From Nitrosomonas sp. (GTDB lineage Bacteria > Pseudomonadota > Gammaproteobacteria > Burkholderiales > Nitrosomonadaceae), in assembly GCA_024281995.1 (NCBI GenBank), contig JAMWZW010000015.1:1-45273 (forward strand): 45,273 bases of DNA, given 5' to 3'. Positions 27,859 through 36,544 of the stretch are shown here, in pieces. Numbering within the stretch: the first letter of the stretch is position 1; the number at the start of each line of letters is the position of its first letter. A program made the position numbers and the translations under genes. A model generated the notes under the pieces. That model saw nothing but the letters and a program-made list of their open reading frames with translations, searched no databases and had not been told where the DNA came from.

Positions 27859-28902
27859 ATGTTTAGTTTTTTTAAATCTAAAAAAGATTCAGCAGATTCA
27901 GCAGATTCAGCAGATTCCACGGAAGCAGCAACCGTATCCGATATTGGGTCTGAATCTCAGTCGGGTCAATCAGCAAGTTTAGCCAGTAAAATCAAATTAG
28001 GTCTGGCACGTACCCGGCAAAGCTGGGGTAAGCAACTGTCAGGTTTATTTGGTGGCGGTAAGATCGATGAGGCACTTTATGAAGAACTGGAAACTGTGTT
28101 GTTAACTTCAGATGTTGGTGTCAGTGCTACCCAATTATTGCTTGAAAATTTGCGTAAGCAAGTTAAGCGCGATGCGCTGACCGATTCTGTACAGTTGAAG
28201 CAAGCGCTTAAGGAACAACTGATTTCAATACTACAGCCGTTGTCTCAACCCTTGGATATCACCACGCAAAAGCCTTTTGTGATCATGATAACAGGTGTGA
28301 ACGGTGTGGGGAAAACCACTTCTATTGGTAAGCTTGCTAAATATTTTCAAGCACAGGGCAAATCGGTATTACTGGCTGCCGGCGATACTTTTCGTGCAGC
28401 AGCGCGCGAACAATTGATTGTCTGGGGTGAGCGCAATAATGTTACCGTAATTGCTCCAGACGCTGATCCCGATAAAAAAAGTGATCCGGCAGCTATAATT
28501 TTTGATGCGGTTAACGCAGCGAAAGCACGTGGCATTGACATTGTCCTTGCTGATACCGCTGGTCGTTTGACTACTCAATTGCATTTAATGGAAGAAATAA
28601 AAAAAGTAAAGCGTGTTATCGCCAAAGCCATACCGGATGCGCCACATGAAGTTTTATTGGTGCTGGATGCGAATACAGGGCAAAATGCAATTGCGCAAGT
28701 TAAAGCTTTTGATGAAGCATTAGGCGTTACGGGTTTGATTTTAACCAAGCTGGATGGTACTGCCAAAGGTGGCGTAGTTGCAGCTATTGCCGGACAATAT
28801 CCACAAAAACCGCCAGCACTACGTTTTGTAGGTGTTGGTGAAGGTTTGGATGATTTAAGACCGTTTGATGCTAAAGAGTTTGTGGACGCAATGTTTGATT
28901 GA
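27859..28902 (+). CDS. ftsY: signal recognition particle receptor FtsY
   Basis: SRP receptor GTPase that docks ribosome-nascent chains at the membrane. The 347 residues have a short acidic/Ser-rich A region, the N domain, and the G domain with GVNGVGKTTSIGKLA (about 147), DTAGR and TKLDGTAKGG. The A region begins with a run of Ser-Ala-Asp units encoded by a 9-base tandem repeat. The ftsY-ftsE-ftsX-rpoH order is a conserved proteobacterial cluster. Confidence 0.97.
   Translation: MFSFFKSKKDSADSADSADSTEAATVSDIGSESQSGQSASLASKIKLGLARTRQSWGKQLSGLFGGGKIDEALYEELETVLLTSDVGVSATQLLLENLRKQVKRDALTDSVQLKQALKEQLISILQPLSQPLDITTQKPFVIMITGVNGVGKTTSIGKLAKYFQAQGKSVLLAAGDTFRAAAREQLIVWGERNNVTVIAPDADPDKKSDPAAIIFDAVNAAKARGIDIVLADTAGRLTTQLHLMEEIKKVKRVIAKAIPDAPHEVLLVLDANTGQNAIAQVKAFDEALGVTGLILTKLDGTAKGGVVAAIAGQYPQKPPALRFVGVGEGLDDLRPFDAKEFVDAMFD
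27886..27912 (+). repeat. three copies of GATTCAGCA inside ftsY
   Basis: The 9-base unit is repeated three times exactly and begins a fourth copy (GATTC at 27913). Copy change by slippage would keep the frame and only alter the length of the disordered N-terminal region (Asp-Ser-Ala units). Confidence 0.85.
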
Positions 28903-28925
28903 ACTATCGACAGCACAAATAGTAC

Positions 28926-29579
28926 ATGATCGTCTTTAAAAATGTTTCCAAGCGCTATCCGGATGGTTACGTTGCACTCAATAATATTGATTTGACAATA
29001 GAATCTGGTCAAATGGTATTTCTAACCGGTCATTCCGGAGCTGGTAAAAGTACATTATTAAAGTTGATTGCAGCGATTGAGCGCCCGACTTCAGGCACTA
29101 TTGCAATCAGCGGACAAAATATCGCTCAGCTCAAACTCGGCGCTATTCCCTATTTGCGCCGTAAAATCGGTTTTATTTTTCAAGACCATAAGCTATTATT
29201 TGATCGCAATGTTTTTGATAATGTTTTATTGCCACTGCAAATCAGTAACTTTGATAGCAAAGCAGTAGCTAGCCGTGTTCGTGCAGCGCTTGATAAAGTT
29301 GGGTTGTTAAAAAAAGAAAAGGCCATGCCTATTGCGTTATCAGGGGGGGAGAGGCAGCGATTGTGCATTGCGCGCGCAGTCGTTCATCGACCAAACATTC
29401 TAATTGCCGATGAGCCAACAGGTAACTTAGATGTCGATTATGCAAGAGATATTATGGCAATGTTTACATCATTTAATCAGGTAGGCGTCACTGTGCTGAT
29501 AGCAACGCATGATGCGTCTTTATTAGAAGATACGCAGCATCGTATCTTATTGCTTAAACAAGGAAAATTGGCAGTATGA
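28926..29579 (+). CDS. ftsE: cell division ATP-binding protein FtsE
   Basis: ABC ATPase of the FtsEX complex, which drives septal peptidoglycan hydrolases during division. 217 residues with Walker A GHSGAGKST, the signature LSGGERQRL, Walker B ILIADEPTGNLD and the switch His in ATHD. Overlaps ftsX as ATGA, so subunits are made together. Confidence 0.97.
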   Translation: MIVFKNVSKRYPDGYVALNNIDLTIESGQMVFLTGHSGAGKSTLLKLIAAIERPTSGTIAISGQNIAQLKLGAIPYLRRKIGFIFQDHKLLFDRNVFDNVLLPLQISNFDSKAVASRVRAALDKVGLLKKEKAMPIALSGGERQRLCIARAVVHRPNILIADEPTGNLDVDYARDIMAMFTSFNQVGVTVLIATHDASLLEDTQHRILLLKQGKLAV

Positions 29580-30487
29580 TCCGCGCATGGTTAACGCAGC
29601 ATGCGTTTGTATTTTTTCTTACGCTTAAACGAATAATTTCTACGCCAATAACCAGCTTGCTTAGTGTAATTGTGATGGGTATCGCACTTAGTTTGCCAAC
29701 AGGTGTTTATCTTCTCATGAAAAACCTGCAATTGGTTTCTGGCCAAGCAGCAAGTTCGCCGCAAATGAGCTTATTTCTTAAAAAAAATATTGATAAGCAA
29801 GATATCGCAAAAATCAAGCAGCAGTTAGAAGAAAACCCTCAAATCGTCAACTCAGAATTTGTGTCAAAAGATGCTGCGTTGCAGCGGTTGCAGCAAAGCA
29901 GTGGATTTACTGATATCACCAATACACTAGAACGTAATCCACTTCCGGATGCGTTTATTATTCACACTGTGCAAGGCACTCCTGAAACACTTGGGCAATT
30001 GCGTGCAGAAATACAGAATTGGCCACAAGTTGAGCATGTGCAGTTTGATTCTGCATGGCTAGAACGTTTGCATGCTTTACTTCAATTAGGCCGCTTTGTT
30101 GTGTTAATGCTGGCAACCTTATTGAGCATTGCGATTATTGCCATAATGTTTAATACAATCCGCTTACAAATTCTTACTAAGCAAGATGAAATTGAAATCT
30201 CAAAGTTGATTGGTGCAACCGATAGTTTTATCCGCCGCCCGTTTCTTTATTTTGGTGCCATCGAAGGACTAGCTGGAGGAGCAACTGCTTGGATTATTGT
30301 AACATTTGCAATCGAATCAATTAATCAGGAGCTTGTACGGCTGGCTGAACTCTATAGCTTTGAAGTGCATTTACAACATCTTTCTACCGGAGATAGTATT
30401 AGTTTACTTGTATTTTCAGCATGGCTTGGATGGTTAGGTGCACGCTTATCTGTCGCAAGTCATCTTTGGCAAATTGAACCGCGATGA
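29576..30487 (+). CDS. ftsX: cell division protein FtsX
   Basis: Membrane partner of FtsE. 303 residues: a short cytoplasmic lead, a first transmembrane segment (SLLSVIVMGIALSLPTGVYL), a periplasmic domain of about 120 residues, and three further membrane segments near 180-300, with the conserved EIEISKLIGAT between. Start overlaps the ftsE stop. Confidence 0.95.
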   Translation: MIRAWLTQHAFVFFLTLKRIISTPITSLLSVIVMGIALSLPTGVYLLMKNLQLVSGQAASSPQMSLFLKKNIDKQDIAKIKQQLEENPQIVNSEFVSKDAALQRLQQSSGFTDITNTLERNPLPDAFIIHTVQGTPETLGQLRAEIQNWPQVEHVQFDSAWLERLHALLQLGRFVVLMLATLLSIAIIAIMFNTIRLQILTKQDEIEISKLIGATDSFIRRPFLYFGAIEGLAGGATAWIIVTFAIESINQELVRLAELYSFEVHLQHLSTGDSISLLVFSAWLGWLGARLSVASHLWQIEPR

Positions 30488-30522
30488 GATTTTGGCTCAG
30501 AAGGGGGAAACTTTATTGAATG

Positions 30523-30552
30523 TTGGCACTCTCATTCGCAGAGTGCTAAAAT
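30523..30552 (+). promoter_or_regulatory. CIRCE element overlapping the rpoH promoter
   Basis: TTGGCACTC (30523-30531), nine bases, then GAGTGCTAA (30541-30549) match the HrcA operator TTAGCACTC-N9-GAGTGCTAA at 17 of 18 positions. The same bases offer a promoter: TTGGCA as -35 (30523-30528), an 18-base spacer, and TAAAAT as -10 (30547-30552). HrcA binding would cover both boxes and repress rpoH. CIRCE-rpoH links are described for some betaproteobacteria. Confidence 0.88.
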
Positions 30553-30597
30553 TGTGCGAAAGAAGCGATAATTAATCATCACAAGGAGATTATTATA

Positions 30598-31446
30598 ATG
30601 ACGAATGCTTTAACACTGCCAGTAGTGGGAGGAAGTCTTGAAAGTTATATTCAGTCTGCTAATTCTTTTCCTATTCTTTCACAAGAAGAAGAGACTAACT
30701 TAGCGCAACGTCTGTGGGACCATGGCGATATAGAAGCTGCCCAAAGATTAATACTGTCTCATTTGCGTTTTGTGGTAGCTATAGCTCGTGGTTACAAAGG
30801 ATATGGTCTTCCGCAAGCCGATTTGATCCAAGAAGGGAATATTGGTTTGATGAAAGCAGTCAAGCGCTTTGATCCTGAACGCGGTGTGCGATTGGTATCT
30901 TTTGCCGTGCATTGGATAAAAGCAGAAATCCATGAATTCATCATGCGTAATTGGCGTTTAGTCAAAATAGCCACCACCAAACAGCAACGCAAATTATTTT
31001 TTAATTTGCGAAGTATGAAACAAGGATTGGATACGATGAATCCAGATGAAGTGGATACAATGGCCAAGCAATTGGGTGTTAAATCTGAGGAGGTGGTTGA
31101 AATGGAAAAACGTTTCAATGGTTCAGATATTTCGCTCGAACCCATTTCGGATGAAGAAGAAGATACGGTAAGCCCAATCAATTATCTAACTGATGGCACA
31201 GAACCTTCTCAAATTTTGGAAAGGGAGCAGATTAGCCTTGTGCGTGAAAAAGGTTTGCAACAATCGTTAGCATGCTTAGACGATCGGAGCCGTTATATTA
31301 TTGAAGCCCGCTGGTTAAGAGAAGAAGATACAGCAACATTGCATGAGCTGGCTAATGAATTGGGTGTGTCAGCAGAACGTATTCGCCAGATTGAAGCCAA
31401 AGCGCTGCAGAAAATGCGTAATGCTTTGACTGTAATAGCTGCATAA
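30598..31446 (+). CDS. rpoH: heat-shock sigma factor RpoH (sigma-32)
   Basis: 282 residues. Region 2 (LIQEGNIGLMKAVKRFDPERG, VSFAVHWIKAEIHEFI) is followed by the diagnostic RpoH box QRKLFFNLR, and region 4 ends in LGVSAERIRQIEAKALQKM. AAGGAG lies nine bases before the ATG, and the leader is about 40 bases. Transcription appears to start from the CIRCE-covered promoter, so HrcA probably limits it. Last gene of the ftsY-ftsE-ftsX-rpoH cluster, but with its own promoter. Confidence 0.97.
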   Translation: MTNALTLPVVGGSLESYIQSANSFPILSQEEETNLAQRLWDHGDIEAAQRLILSHLRFVVAIARGYKGYGLPQADLIQEGNIGLMKAVKRFDPERGVRLVSFAVHWIKAEIHEFIMRNWRLVKIATTKQQRKLFFNLRSMKQGLDTMNPDEVDTMAKQLGVKSEEVVEMEKRFNGSDISLEPISDEEEDTVSPINYLTDGTEPSQILEREQISLVREKGLQQSLACLDDRSRYIIEARWLREEDTATLHELANELGVSAERIRQIEAKALQKMRNALTVIAA

Positions 31447-31462
31447 AACAGAATCGAATTAT

Positions 31463-31482
31463 CTCATAAGGTAACTTATGAG
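31463..31482 (+). terminator. stem-loop after rpoH
   Basis: CTCATAAG and CTTATGAG pair perfectly over eight bases around a GTAA (GNRA-type) loop, 17 bases after the rpoH stop. No T run follows, so it is an atypical terminator or a 3'-end stabilising hairpin. Confidence 0.5.
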
Positions 31483-31529
31483 CCCTACATGCAGCAAATC
31501 AATAGAATGTAGTTAGTTTTTAATAAAAA

Positions 31530-31622
31530 GGAGAGGTACCGAAGCGGCTATAACGGCGCTGACTCGAAATCAGTTGGTCAGGGTAACTTGGCACATGGGT
31601 TCGAATCCCATCCTCTCCGCCA
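31530..31622 (+). tRNA. tRNA-Ser (anticodon CGA)
   Basis: GGAGAGG at 31530 pairs with CCTCTCC at 31612-31618, followed by G and an encoded CCA. The anticodon loop CTCGAAA (anticodon at 31565-31567) reads UCG serine codons. The long variable arm expected for tRNA-Ser is present, and GGTTCGAATCCC forms the T arm. The 3' end doubles as the integration site of the element downstream; the tRNA remains complete. Confidence 0.97.
31603..31622 (+). repeat. attL: 3' end of tRNA-Ser
   Basis: GAATCCCATCCTCTCCGCCA is repeated, with one T missing, at 38274-38292. The integrase gene begins 191 bases inside. This defines the left edge of the integrated element. Confidence 0.85.
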
Positions 31623-31717
31623 CCTATATACCAATCGTTGCCTAGCAACACCAAAAAAGTCCTTTTAAATAAATAATCTTATAGTAATTTAGCCAACTAT
31701 TGGCAACCCTGAGCAAT

Positions 31718-31784
31718 ACGGGTAACATACGCAAAAAGCGGGTAGATTTAAGGGTAAGAAATTACCCGTATTTTCGTTACCCGT
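31718..31784. repeat. ACGGGTAA repeat cluster, left end (possible integrase arm sites)
   Basis: ACGGGTAA occurs at 31718-31725 and, inverted, as TTACCCGT at 31762-31769 and 31777-31784. Near copies are GCGGGTAG (31738) and AAGGGTAA (31750). They lie between attL and the integrase start, where integrase arm sites or autoregulatory sites are expected. Confidence 0.6.
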
Positions 31785-31813
31785 TTTCTGTGTAACAGTA
31801 TTTAGGGGGTTAT

Positions 31814-33025
31814 GTGAAACTCACCGATTCGATCATCAAAGCAGCAAAGCCGAAGGATAAGCGCTACAACTTGGCAGACGGTAAAGGATTGGCATTATGG
31901 GTACAGCCTGACGGCCAGAAATTCTGGCGGTTTCGTTATTACTTTAACGACAAAGAAAAAATGCTATCCCTTGGTGGTTATCCGGCCATAACGCTGGCAG
32001 CAGCAAGACAGGAACATGCAGGCTTTAAAGAACTGCTGGCGCAAGGTATCGATCCTTCCGACAATCGCAAAGAACAGAAACGGCAGCAGACAATGGCGGC
32101 AACCAATAGCTTTGAATCAATCGCTCGGCTTTGGTGGAATCACTGGAAACATGACAAAACCGAACGGCACGCGAATTACACCATCCGGCGTATGAAAGCA
32201 GATATTTTTCCCGTCATTGGTCACAAACCCATTAATGAAGTTACAACAGCCCAGCTTATAGCGATGGTACGTAAGGTTGAATCACGCGGTGCATTGGATA
32301 TTGCCAAGCGTGTTTTGACCATGTGCGGGCAGGTCATGCGCTATGCGGTGGCACATGGACTAGCAGAACGCAACCCGGCAGCAGATATCAAGCCTTCTGA
32401 CGTGCTAAAGCCTGCCAATAAAACAAATTACACCCGATTGAATGAAAAGGAATTACCCGAGCTATTGCGGAAAATAGACGGGTATGAAGGACAACCACTT
32501 ACCCGCTTTGCATTGCAATTGATGGCGTTAACGTTCGTTCGTACCAGCGAATTGATTGGTGCGCGCTGGGATGAAATTGATCTGGATAAAAAACAATGGC
32601 GCATACCCGCCGAGCGCATGAAGATGAAATCTCCGCATATCGTACCCTTATCAGATCAGACTATTGCAGTACTAACGGAAATAAAGAACCTGGCAGCCGA
32701 TGAAACCCTACTCTTTCCCAGCGAACGCAGAGACGGCAAATCGATGAGCAACAATACAATCCTATATGCTCTCTATCGGCTTGGGTACCACAGCCGCATG
32801 ACTGGCCACGGATTCAGGGGTATAGCGTCAACGATCCTTCACGAGCAAGGCTATAACCATGACCACATTGAATTGCAGCTTGCACATACCCCACGTAATG
32901 CAGTGTCAGCAGCTTATAACCATGCACTTTACCTTGAACCACGGGCAAGGATGATGCAGGACTGGGCGGATTATTTGGACGGTATTAAGGCAGGTGCAGC
33001 AGTATTGCCATTCAGGGCTGCATAA
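31814..33025 (+). CDS. tyrosine integrase, P4/DUF4102 type
   Basis: 403 residues that integrate and excise the element at tRNA-Ser. The N-terminal DUF4102 arm-binding domain (MKLTDSIIKAAKPKDKRY, ADGKGLALWV) is followed by a SAM-like core-binding domain and the catalytic domain: Arg in VRTSELIGARW, HGFR, the second His in LAHTP and the Tyr nucleophile in AAYNHALYLEPR. Start is GTG at 31814 with AGGGGG upstream. It points away from attL, as usual for this family. All catalytic residues are present, so it may be active. Confidence 0.96.
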   Translation: MKLTDSIIKAAKPKDKRYNLADGKGLALWVQPDGQKFWRFRYYFNDKEKMLSLGGYPAITLAAARQEHAGFKELLAQGIDPSDNRKEQKRQQTMAATNSFESIARLWWNHWKHDKTERHANYTIRRMKADIFPVIGHKPINEVTTAQLIAMVRKVESRGALDIAKRVLTMCGQVMRYAVAHGLAERNPAADIKPSDVLKPANKTNYTRLNEKELPELLRKIDGYEGQPLTRFALQLMALTFVRTSELIGARWDEIDLDKKQWRIPAERMKMKSPHIVPLSDQTIAVLTEIKNLAADETLLFPSERRDGKSMSNNTILYALYRLGYHSRMTGHGFRGIASTILHEQGYNHDHIELQLAHTPRNAVSAAYNHALYLEPRARMMQDWADYLDGIKAGAAVLPFRAA

Positions 33026-33133
33026 CGAGTTTAAACCGCCGCCTGACGGCTTCAGGCAAAGAGCGGGGTTATCAAGTGCATCAACACTTGGAACCCCTAG
33101 CCACAACACAACACTAGTAAGGAGTGCCACATC

Positions 33134-33478
33134 ATGGCTGATGAAGATTTTACCAGCAACAATGTTACCAAAAAAGCGCGCAAGGCTGCGGCCGCAGCAC
33201 CTAAAGCACATACACGTCAAAAAAACAATTCAGCAATTAAAAAATCTACTTCATCGTTTATATACCCTAAAAATGTTTTGCCAATAGAAGCAAAACGTAT
33301 AGAGAAATACGACCTTATAAAATGGCAACAAGAATATGCTAATTTCTTGGCGCCATTGAATGAGCATGAATTTGAATTGGTGCAAACCTCATTCAACATT
33401 ATTTTCAAACGCCCAAGAAAAAAATACCCAGAGCCAGCACCAGTTATTCCCTTCCCAATTCAAAATGCAGCGCCTTGA
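33134..33478 (+). CDS. hypothetical protein of the island
   Basis: 114 residues. The first 45 are Lys/Ala/Ser-rich and probably disordered (KKARKAAAAAPKAHTRQK); the rest contains a short helical region (YDLIKWQQEYANFLAPL, then EHEFELVQTSFNIIFK) and a proline-rich end. AAGGAG precedes the ATG. No family is recognised. The basic N-terminus could bind nucleic acid (inference). It is the first gene after the integrase, a position often used by cargo. Confidence 0.7.
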   Translation: MADEDFTSNNVTKKARKAAAAAPKAHTRQKNNSAIKKSTSSFIYPKNVLPIEAKRIEKYDLIKWQQEYANFLAPLNEHEFELVQTSFNIIFKRPRKKYPEPAPVIPFPIQNAAP

Positions 33479-33570
33479 AAAAATATTTACTAATCTTCGA
33501 TTCATATGAAACAAGTCACGGCTGCGCGAGGGTGGTTTCTTAGTTAAGGTGCGTGTAAAGGAGCATAATA

Positions 33571-34362
33571 TTGGGTGGAGATTATTACACTCTCGCAGAA
33601 GCTGCAGAATTTATAGCCTCAAAGACCGGCAAAAAGAAAAATATTAAAAATGTGCTGCTTGATGCAAAAAGGGGAAAAATTCGCTTATGCACATGGTTCG
33701 ATGGTACGCTTTATAAATTTAACTACGATATTAAAGGTACAGGCAAGCTTCAATCTATTGATGGCTATAAATTTTCAGGCTATATCCAGATTCCTGGAGT
33801 GCGAATTACACCAGAAGGTGGAGAAATTCAGCTTGGCGGAGTGACGCTAATTGAAGTAGTAGATGTTTGGGCAAGTAACCGCGATCCTCGAACACTTGAT
33901 GATAATGAGTTATCAGATCGATATTTTGATCAGCAATATGATGGTTATCTGCCGCAGAATTTATATTGTAATCTTGATGATGCCTTAGTTCCAGAGCAGG
34001 ATTTGGATGATTTGATTGTGAATCAACATAAAGAAATTAAACAGCCAATTCATCAACATCAACAACCTATTCCAGGAAAATTGCCAAACACAACAATGGG
34101 AAGACTAGCGGTAAAAGTAGCATGGGAGCTTGAATGTGAACTAAGGCGAAAAGCATCTGCTGATGAAGTAATCAAAAGATTGCAGCATCTTGTGGTTGTG
34201 AAGAAAGAGGAAATTTTAATCAAAGCAACCTCACACGGTGTTATGTGGATAACTACTACATATAAGGAAAAAGAGTACGATAAGCTGGCTTGTAGCAAAA
34301 CACTAAAATCATGGCATAAGAGTCGCGCAATACAGAATCTGGGACTTCTAAACGGAATCTAA
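33571..34362 (+). CDS. hypothetical protein with an N-terminal winged-helix-like segment
   Basis: 263 residues. The start is TTG at 33571, with AAAGGAG seven bases before it. Residues 5-50 (YYTLAEAAEFIASKTGKKKN, AKRGKIRLC) resemble the MerR/AlpA-type helix-turn-helix found in phage and island regulators. A beta-rich middle and a His/Gln linker (HKEIKQPIHQHQQPIPG) follow. The C-terminal 90 residues (AVKVAWELECELRRKASADE) are a helical domain of unknown family. Codons are more AT-rich than in the neighbouring core genes. It is the largest unexplained protein of the element. Confidence 0.78.
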   Translation: MGGDYYTLAEAAEFIASKTGKKKNIKNVLLDAKRGKIRLCTWFDGTLYKFNYDIKGTGKLQSIDGYKFSGYIQIPGVRITPEGGEIQLGGVTLIEVVDVWASNRDPRTLDDNELSDRYFDQQYDGYLPQNLYCNLDDALVPEQDLDDLIVNQHKEIKQPIHQHQQPIPGKLPNTTMGRLAVKVAWELECELRRKASADEVIKRLQHLVVVKKEEILIKATSHGVMWITTTYKEKEYDKLACSKTLKSWHKSRAIQNLGLLNGI

Positions 34363-34444
34363 GCGAAACCTAAGACCTCTAAGGATAACAACTTTCTTTA
34401 TCATGTAAAAAGCTAGTCATCACTAATAACACAGGATGGCTACC

Positions 34445-34675
34445 ATGACACAAAATCACCAACTACCCACCCCAGACACACTACCCGCCACCGGCAAAAG
34501 CCGGTTTTCCCAGTTCAAGAAATTCATTCCGGTAAGCAAAGAGAAATTCAGGCAGTTAGCTAAGGCAGGCCGCGCCCCTCAGCCTGAACGTATGGGAATA
34601 CGCTGTACTTTCTACGATAATCAAGAGCTGCATCGATGGCTGGACGATCCGATCAACTATCGGACAAAGGGATGA
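34445..34675 (+). CDS. AlpA-like helix-turn-helix regulator/excisionase
   Basis: About 76 residues. PVSKEKFRQLAKAGRAPQP with GIRCTFYDNQELHRWLDDP is the pattern of AlpA/excisionase-type winged helices that bind near att sites and regulate integrase. Two ATGs are in frame; the second (34445) has AGGA eight bases upstream, whereas the first (34436) has it directly abutting, so the second is preferred. It is a good candidate to recognise the ACGGGTAA repeats. Confidence 0.75.
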   Translation: MTQNHQLPTPDTLPATGKSRFSQFKKFIPVSKEKFRQLAKAGRAPQPERMGIRCTFYDNQELHRWLDDPINYRTKG

Positions 34676-34678
34676 TCC

Positions 34679-35041
34679 ATGCCTACATCAACAAAAAAAC
34701 TGCTTAGGAGATACCCGCCTTATGGTCGACAGCTGGAAAAAATCAGGCGCACAGGGAGAGCGCCAGTAAAGCGGATAATTGTTACCACAGACTGGAATAT
34801 TGGAAAAGTTTTTCCTAGGATCGTAATTACTGATGAGTTACCAGCATCATCTTTTAAGTTTGAATATCTGGCTGGCTTGCATGTTCAGATAGTCTTCTAT
34901 GATAAAGATTCAAAGATTTTGACTGAATTAATAGAGGAAGTTCTAAAGATCAATCCGGCTTCATTGACTACCTTCAATATGTCAGCAGTAGAGCTGGAGG
35001 AGCCTGCTTCCAGCATCGTTTTTATGGAGGGTTTGGCATGA
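34679..35041 (+). CDS. hypothetical protein of the island
   Basis: 120 residues. The N-terminus is basic (TKKLLRRYPPYGRQLEKIRR), followed by a segment that may be beta-rich (VKRIIVTTDWNIGK, VQIVFYDKD) and an acidic end. It starts three bases after the AlpA-like stop, with AAGGGA upstream, and overlaps the DUF3631 gene as ATGA, so it belongs to that operon. No family recognised. Confidence 0.75.
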   Translation: MPTSTKKLLRRYPPYGRQLEKIRRTGRAPVKRIIVTTDWNIGKVFPRIVITDELPASSFKFEYLAGLHVQIVFYDKDSKILTELIEEVLKINPASLTTFNMSAVELEEPASSIVFMEGLA

Positions 35042-36540
35042 ATAATCCTTTTGAATCCATCCCTGCGACGCCGGAACAACAATCAGCATATGAGGAAATA
35101 AGCAGTGCTGGCCAAGATGCAAAAGAATCAGAACAAGCGGCAATCAAACGCCTTGCTTCACTCTCACCAATCGACTACGACCGAGCACGAAAACAGGAAG
35201 CCGAAAATCTTGGAATCAGTGTCAGCACCCTGGATAAGGCAGTAAATACAGCCAGACGTGATGAAATCGACGATTCCGGCTTCCCTAATGTCGAACCGTG
35301 GGAGCATCCGACAAATCCGGATGAATTACTCAATGACATATCAATGACCGTTCACCGTTTTATTGTATGCAATAAAGAAACAGCGAACGCTGTGGCACTA
35401 TGGGCAAGCATGACCTGGTTTATGGATGTGGTACAAATTGCACCGTTGGCAATTATCACTGCACCCGAGAAGCGATGCGGTAAGACTCAGTTATTAACGA
35501 TATTGGGCAAGTTGTCATACCGACCAATATCCGCCAGCAGCATCAGCCCCGCATCACTCTACCGTGCAATCGAGGCTTGGCAACCTACCCTATTGCTGGA
35601 TGAAACCGACGCCTTCCTAAAAGAAAATGAAGAGCTGCGGGGTGTTATCAATTCCGGTCATAGCCGTGACAATGCTTATGTAATCCGAACCGTGGGTGAC
35701 GACTTTACGCCCAAGCGTTTCAGTACGTGGGGAGCCAAGGCTTTATCCGGTATCGGTCACCTGTCCGATACATTAATGGATAGGGCAATCATCCTGGAAC
35801 TGAGAAGGAAACTAAGTCATGAGAATGTCGACCGGCTACGATACGCTGAATCTGATTTGTTTCTGACGTTAACCAGAAAGCTTGCCCGGTTTGCCGATGA
35901 TTATCGTGAGCAAGTGAGGATATCGCGCCCTGTTCTTCCTGATGCTCTTAATGACCGGCAACAGGATAACTGGGAACCCTTGCTTGCTATTGCGGAATGC
36001 GCTGGCAGTGAATGGCTTGAACGGGCAAATCAGGTGGCTTTGAGGTTATCTGCTAGTGACAAGTCAACCAGTATCAGTAACGAGCTATTAGCGGACATTC
36101 AGGAAGTATTCGAATCTAAGCACACTAATAAGATCAGTACTGCTGATTTGATTGGTGCCTTGATTGAAGATGACGAAAAAAGCTGGGCAACCTATAACCG
36201 GGGGAGGCCGTTATCACCGAAGCAACTGGCAAACAAGCTAAGAGATTATGGCATCCATTCAAAATCGATTTGGCTGGGTTACGGCAAAACTCCAAAAGGT
36301 TACGAGCTGAAGCAATTCGAAGATGCTTTCGATAGGTATCTTCCTTCCACCCCCGGGAATTTGCCGCCATACCGCCATGAATTGTCCAGAGCCAGTAACC
36401 ATGCAGATATTGACATTGCGGATAAAAAAAACATGGCGGATGGAAAAAACCAAAAGAAAATGCTGGAACCCTCACCAATGCTTGATCATGGCGGCATTGC
36501 GGATAGAACACCCCCCGAGAAGAAAAGCATAAGGATATAG
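35038..36540 (+). CDS. DUF3631-domain ATPase/helicase-like protein
   Basis: 500 residues. Residues 115-200 contain a modified Walker A (APEKRCGKTQLL) and a Walker B (LLLDETDAFL), then the DUF3631 region (GVINSGHSRDNAYVIR, LSDTLMDRAIILELRRK) and a C-terminal helical part. Such domains usually follow a primase in phage, plasmid and island replication proteins; here no primase or Toprim region precedes it, and the N-terminal 90 residues are a helical leader. It probably supports replication or maintenance of the element (inference). The C-terminal 70 residues look disordered. Confidence 0.85.
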   Translation: MNNPFESIPATPEQQSAYEEISSAGQDAKESEQAAIKRLASLSPIDYDRARKQEAENLGISVSTLDKAVNTARRDEIDDSGFPNVEPWEHPTNPDELLNDISMTVHRFIVCNKETANAVALWASMTWFMDVVQIAPLAIITAPEKRCGKTQLLTILGKLSYRPISASSISPASLYRAIEAWQPTLLLDETDAFLKENEELRGVINSGHSRDNAYVIRTVGDDFTPKRFSTWGAKALSGIGHLSDTLMDRAIILELRRKLSHENVDRLRYAESDLFLTLTRKLARFADDYREQVRISRPVLPDALNDRQQDNWEPLLAIAECAGSEWLERANQVALRLSASDKSTSISNELLADIQEVFESKHTNKISTADLIGALIEDDEKSWATYNRGRPLSPKQLANKLRDYGIHSKSIWLGYGKTPKGYELKQFEDAFDRYLPSTPGNLPPYRHELSRASNHADIDIADKKNMADGKNQKKMLEPSPMLDHGGIADRTPPEKKSIRI

Positions 36541-36544
36541 ATCA

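Noticed and set aside
28575-29012. 145-codon minus-strand frame over ftsY/ftsE
   Set aside because: Antisense to two conserved genes, with no supporting start signal.
31718-31784. CRISPR-like array of GGGTAA repeats
   Set aside because: Repeats are only 8 bases, in both orientations and irregularly spaced, with no cas gene; att-associated sites explain them better.
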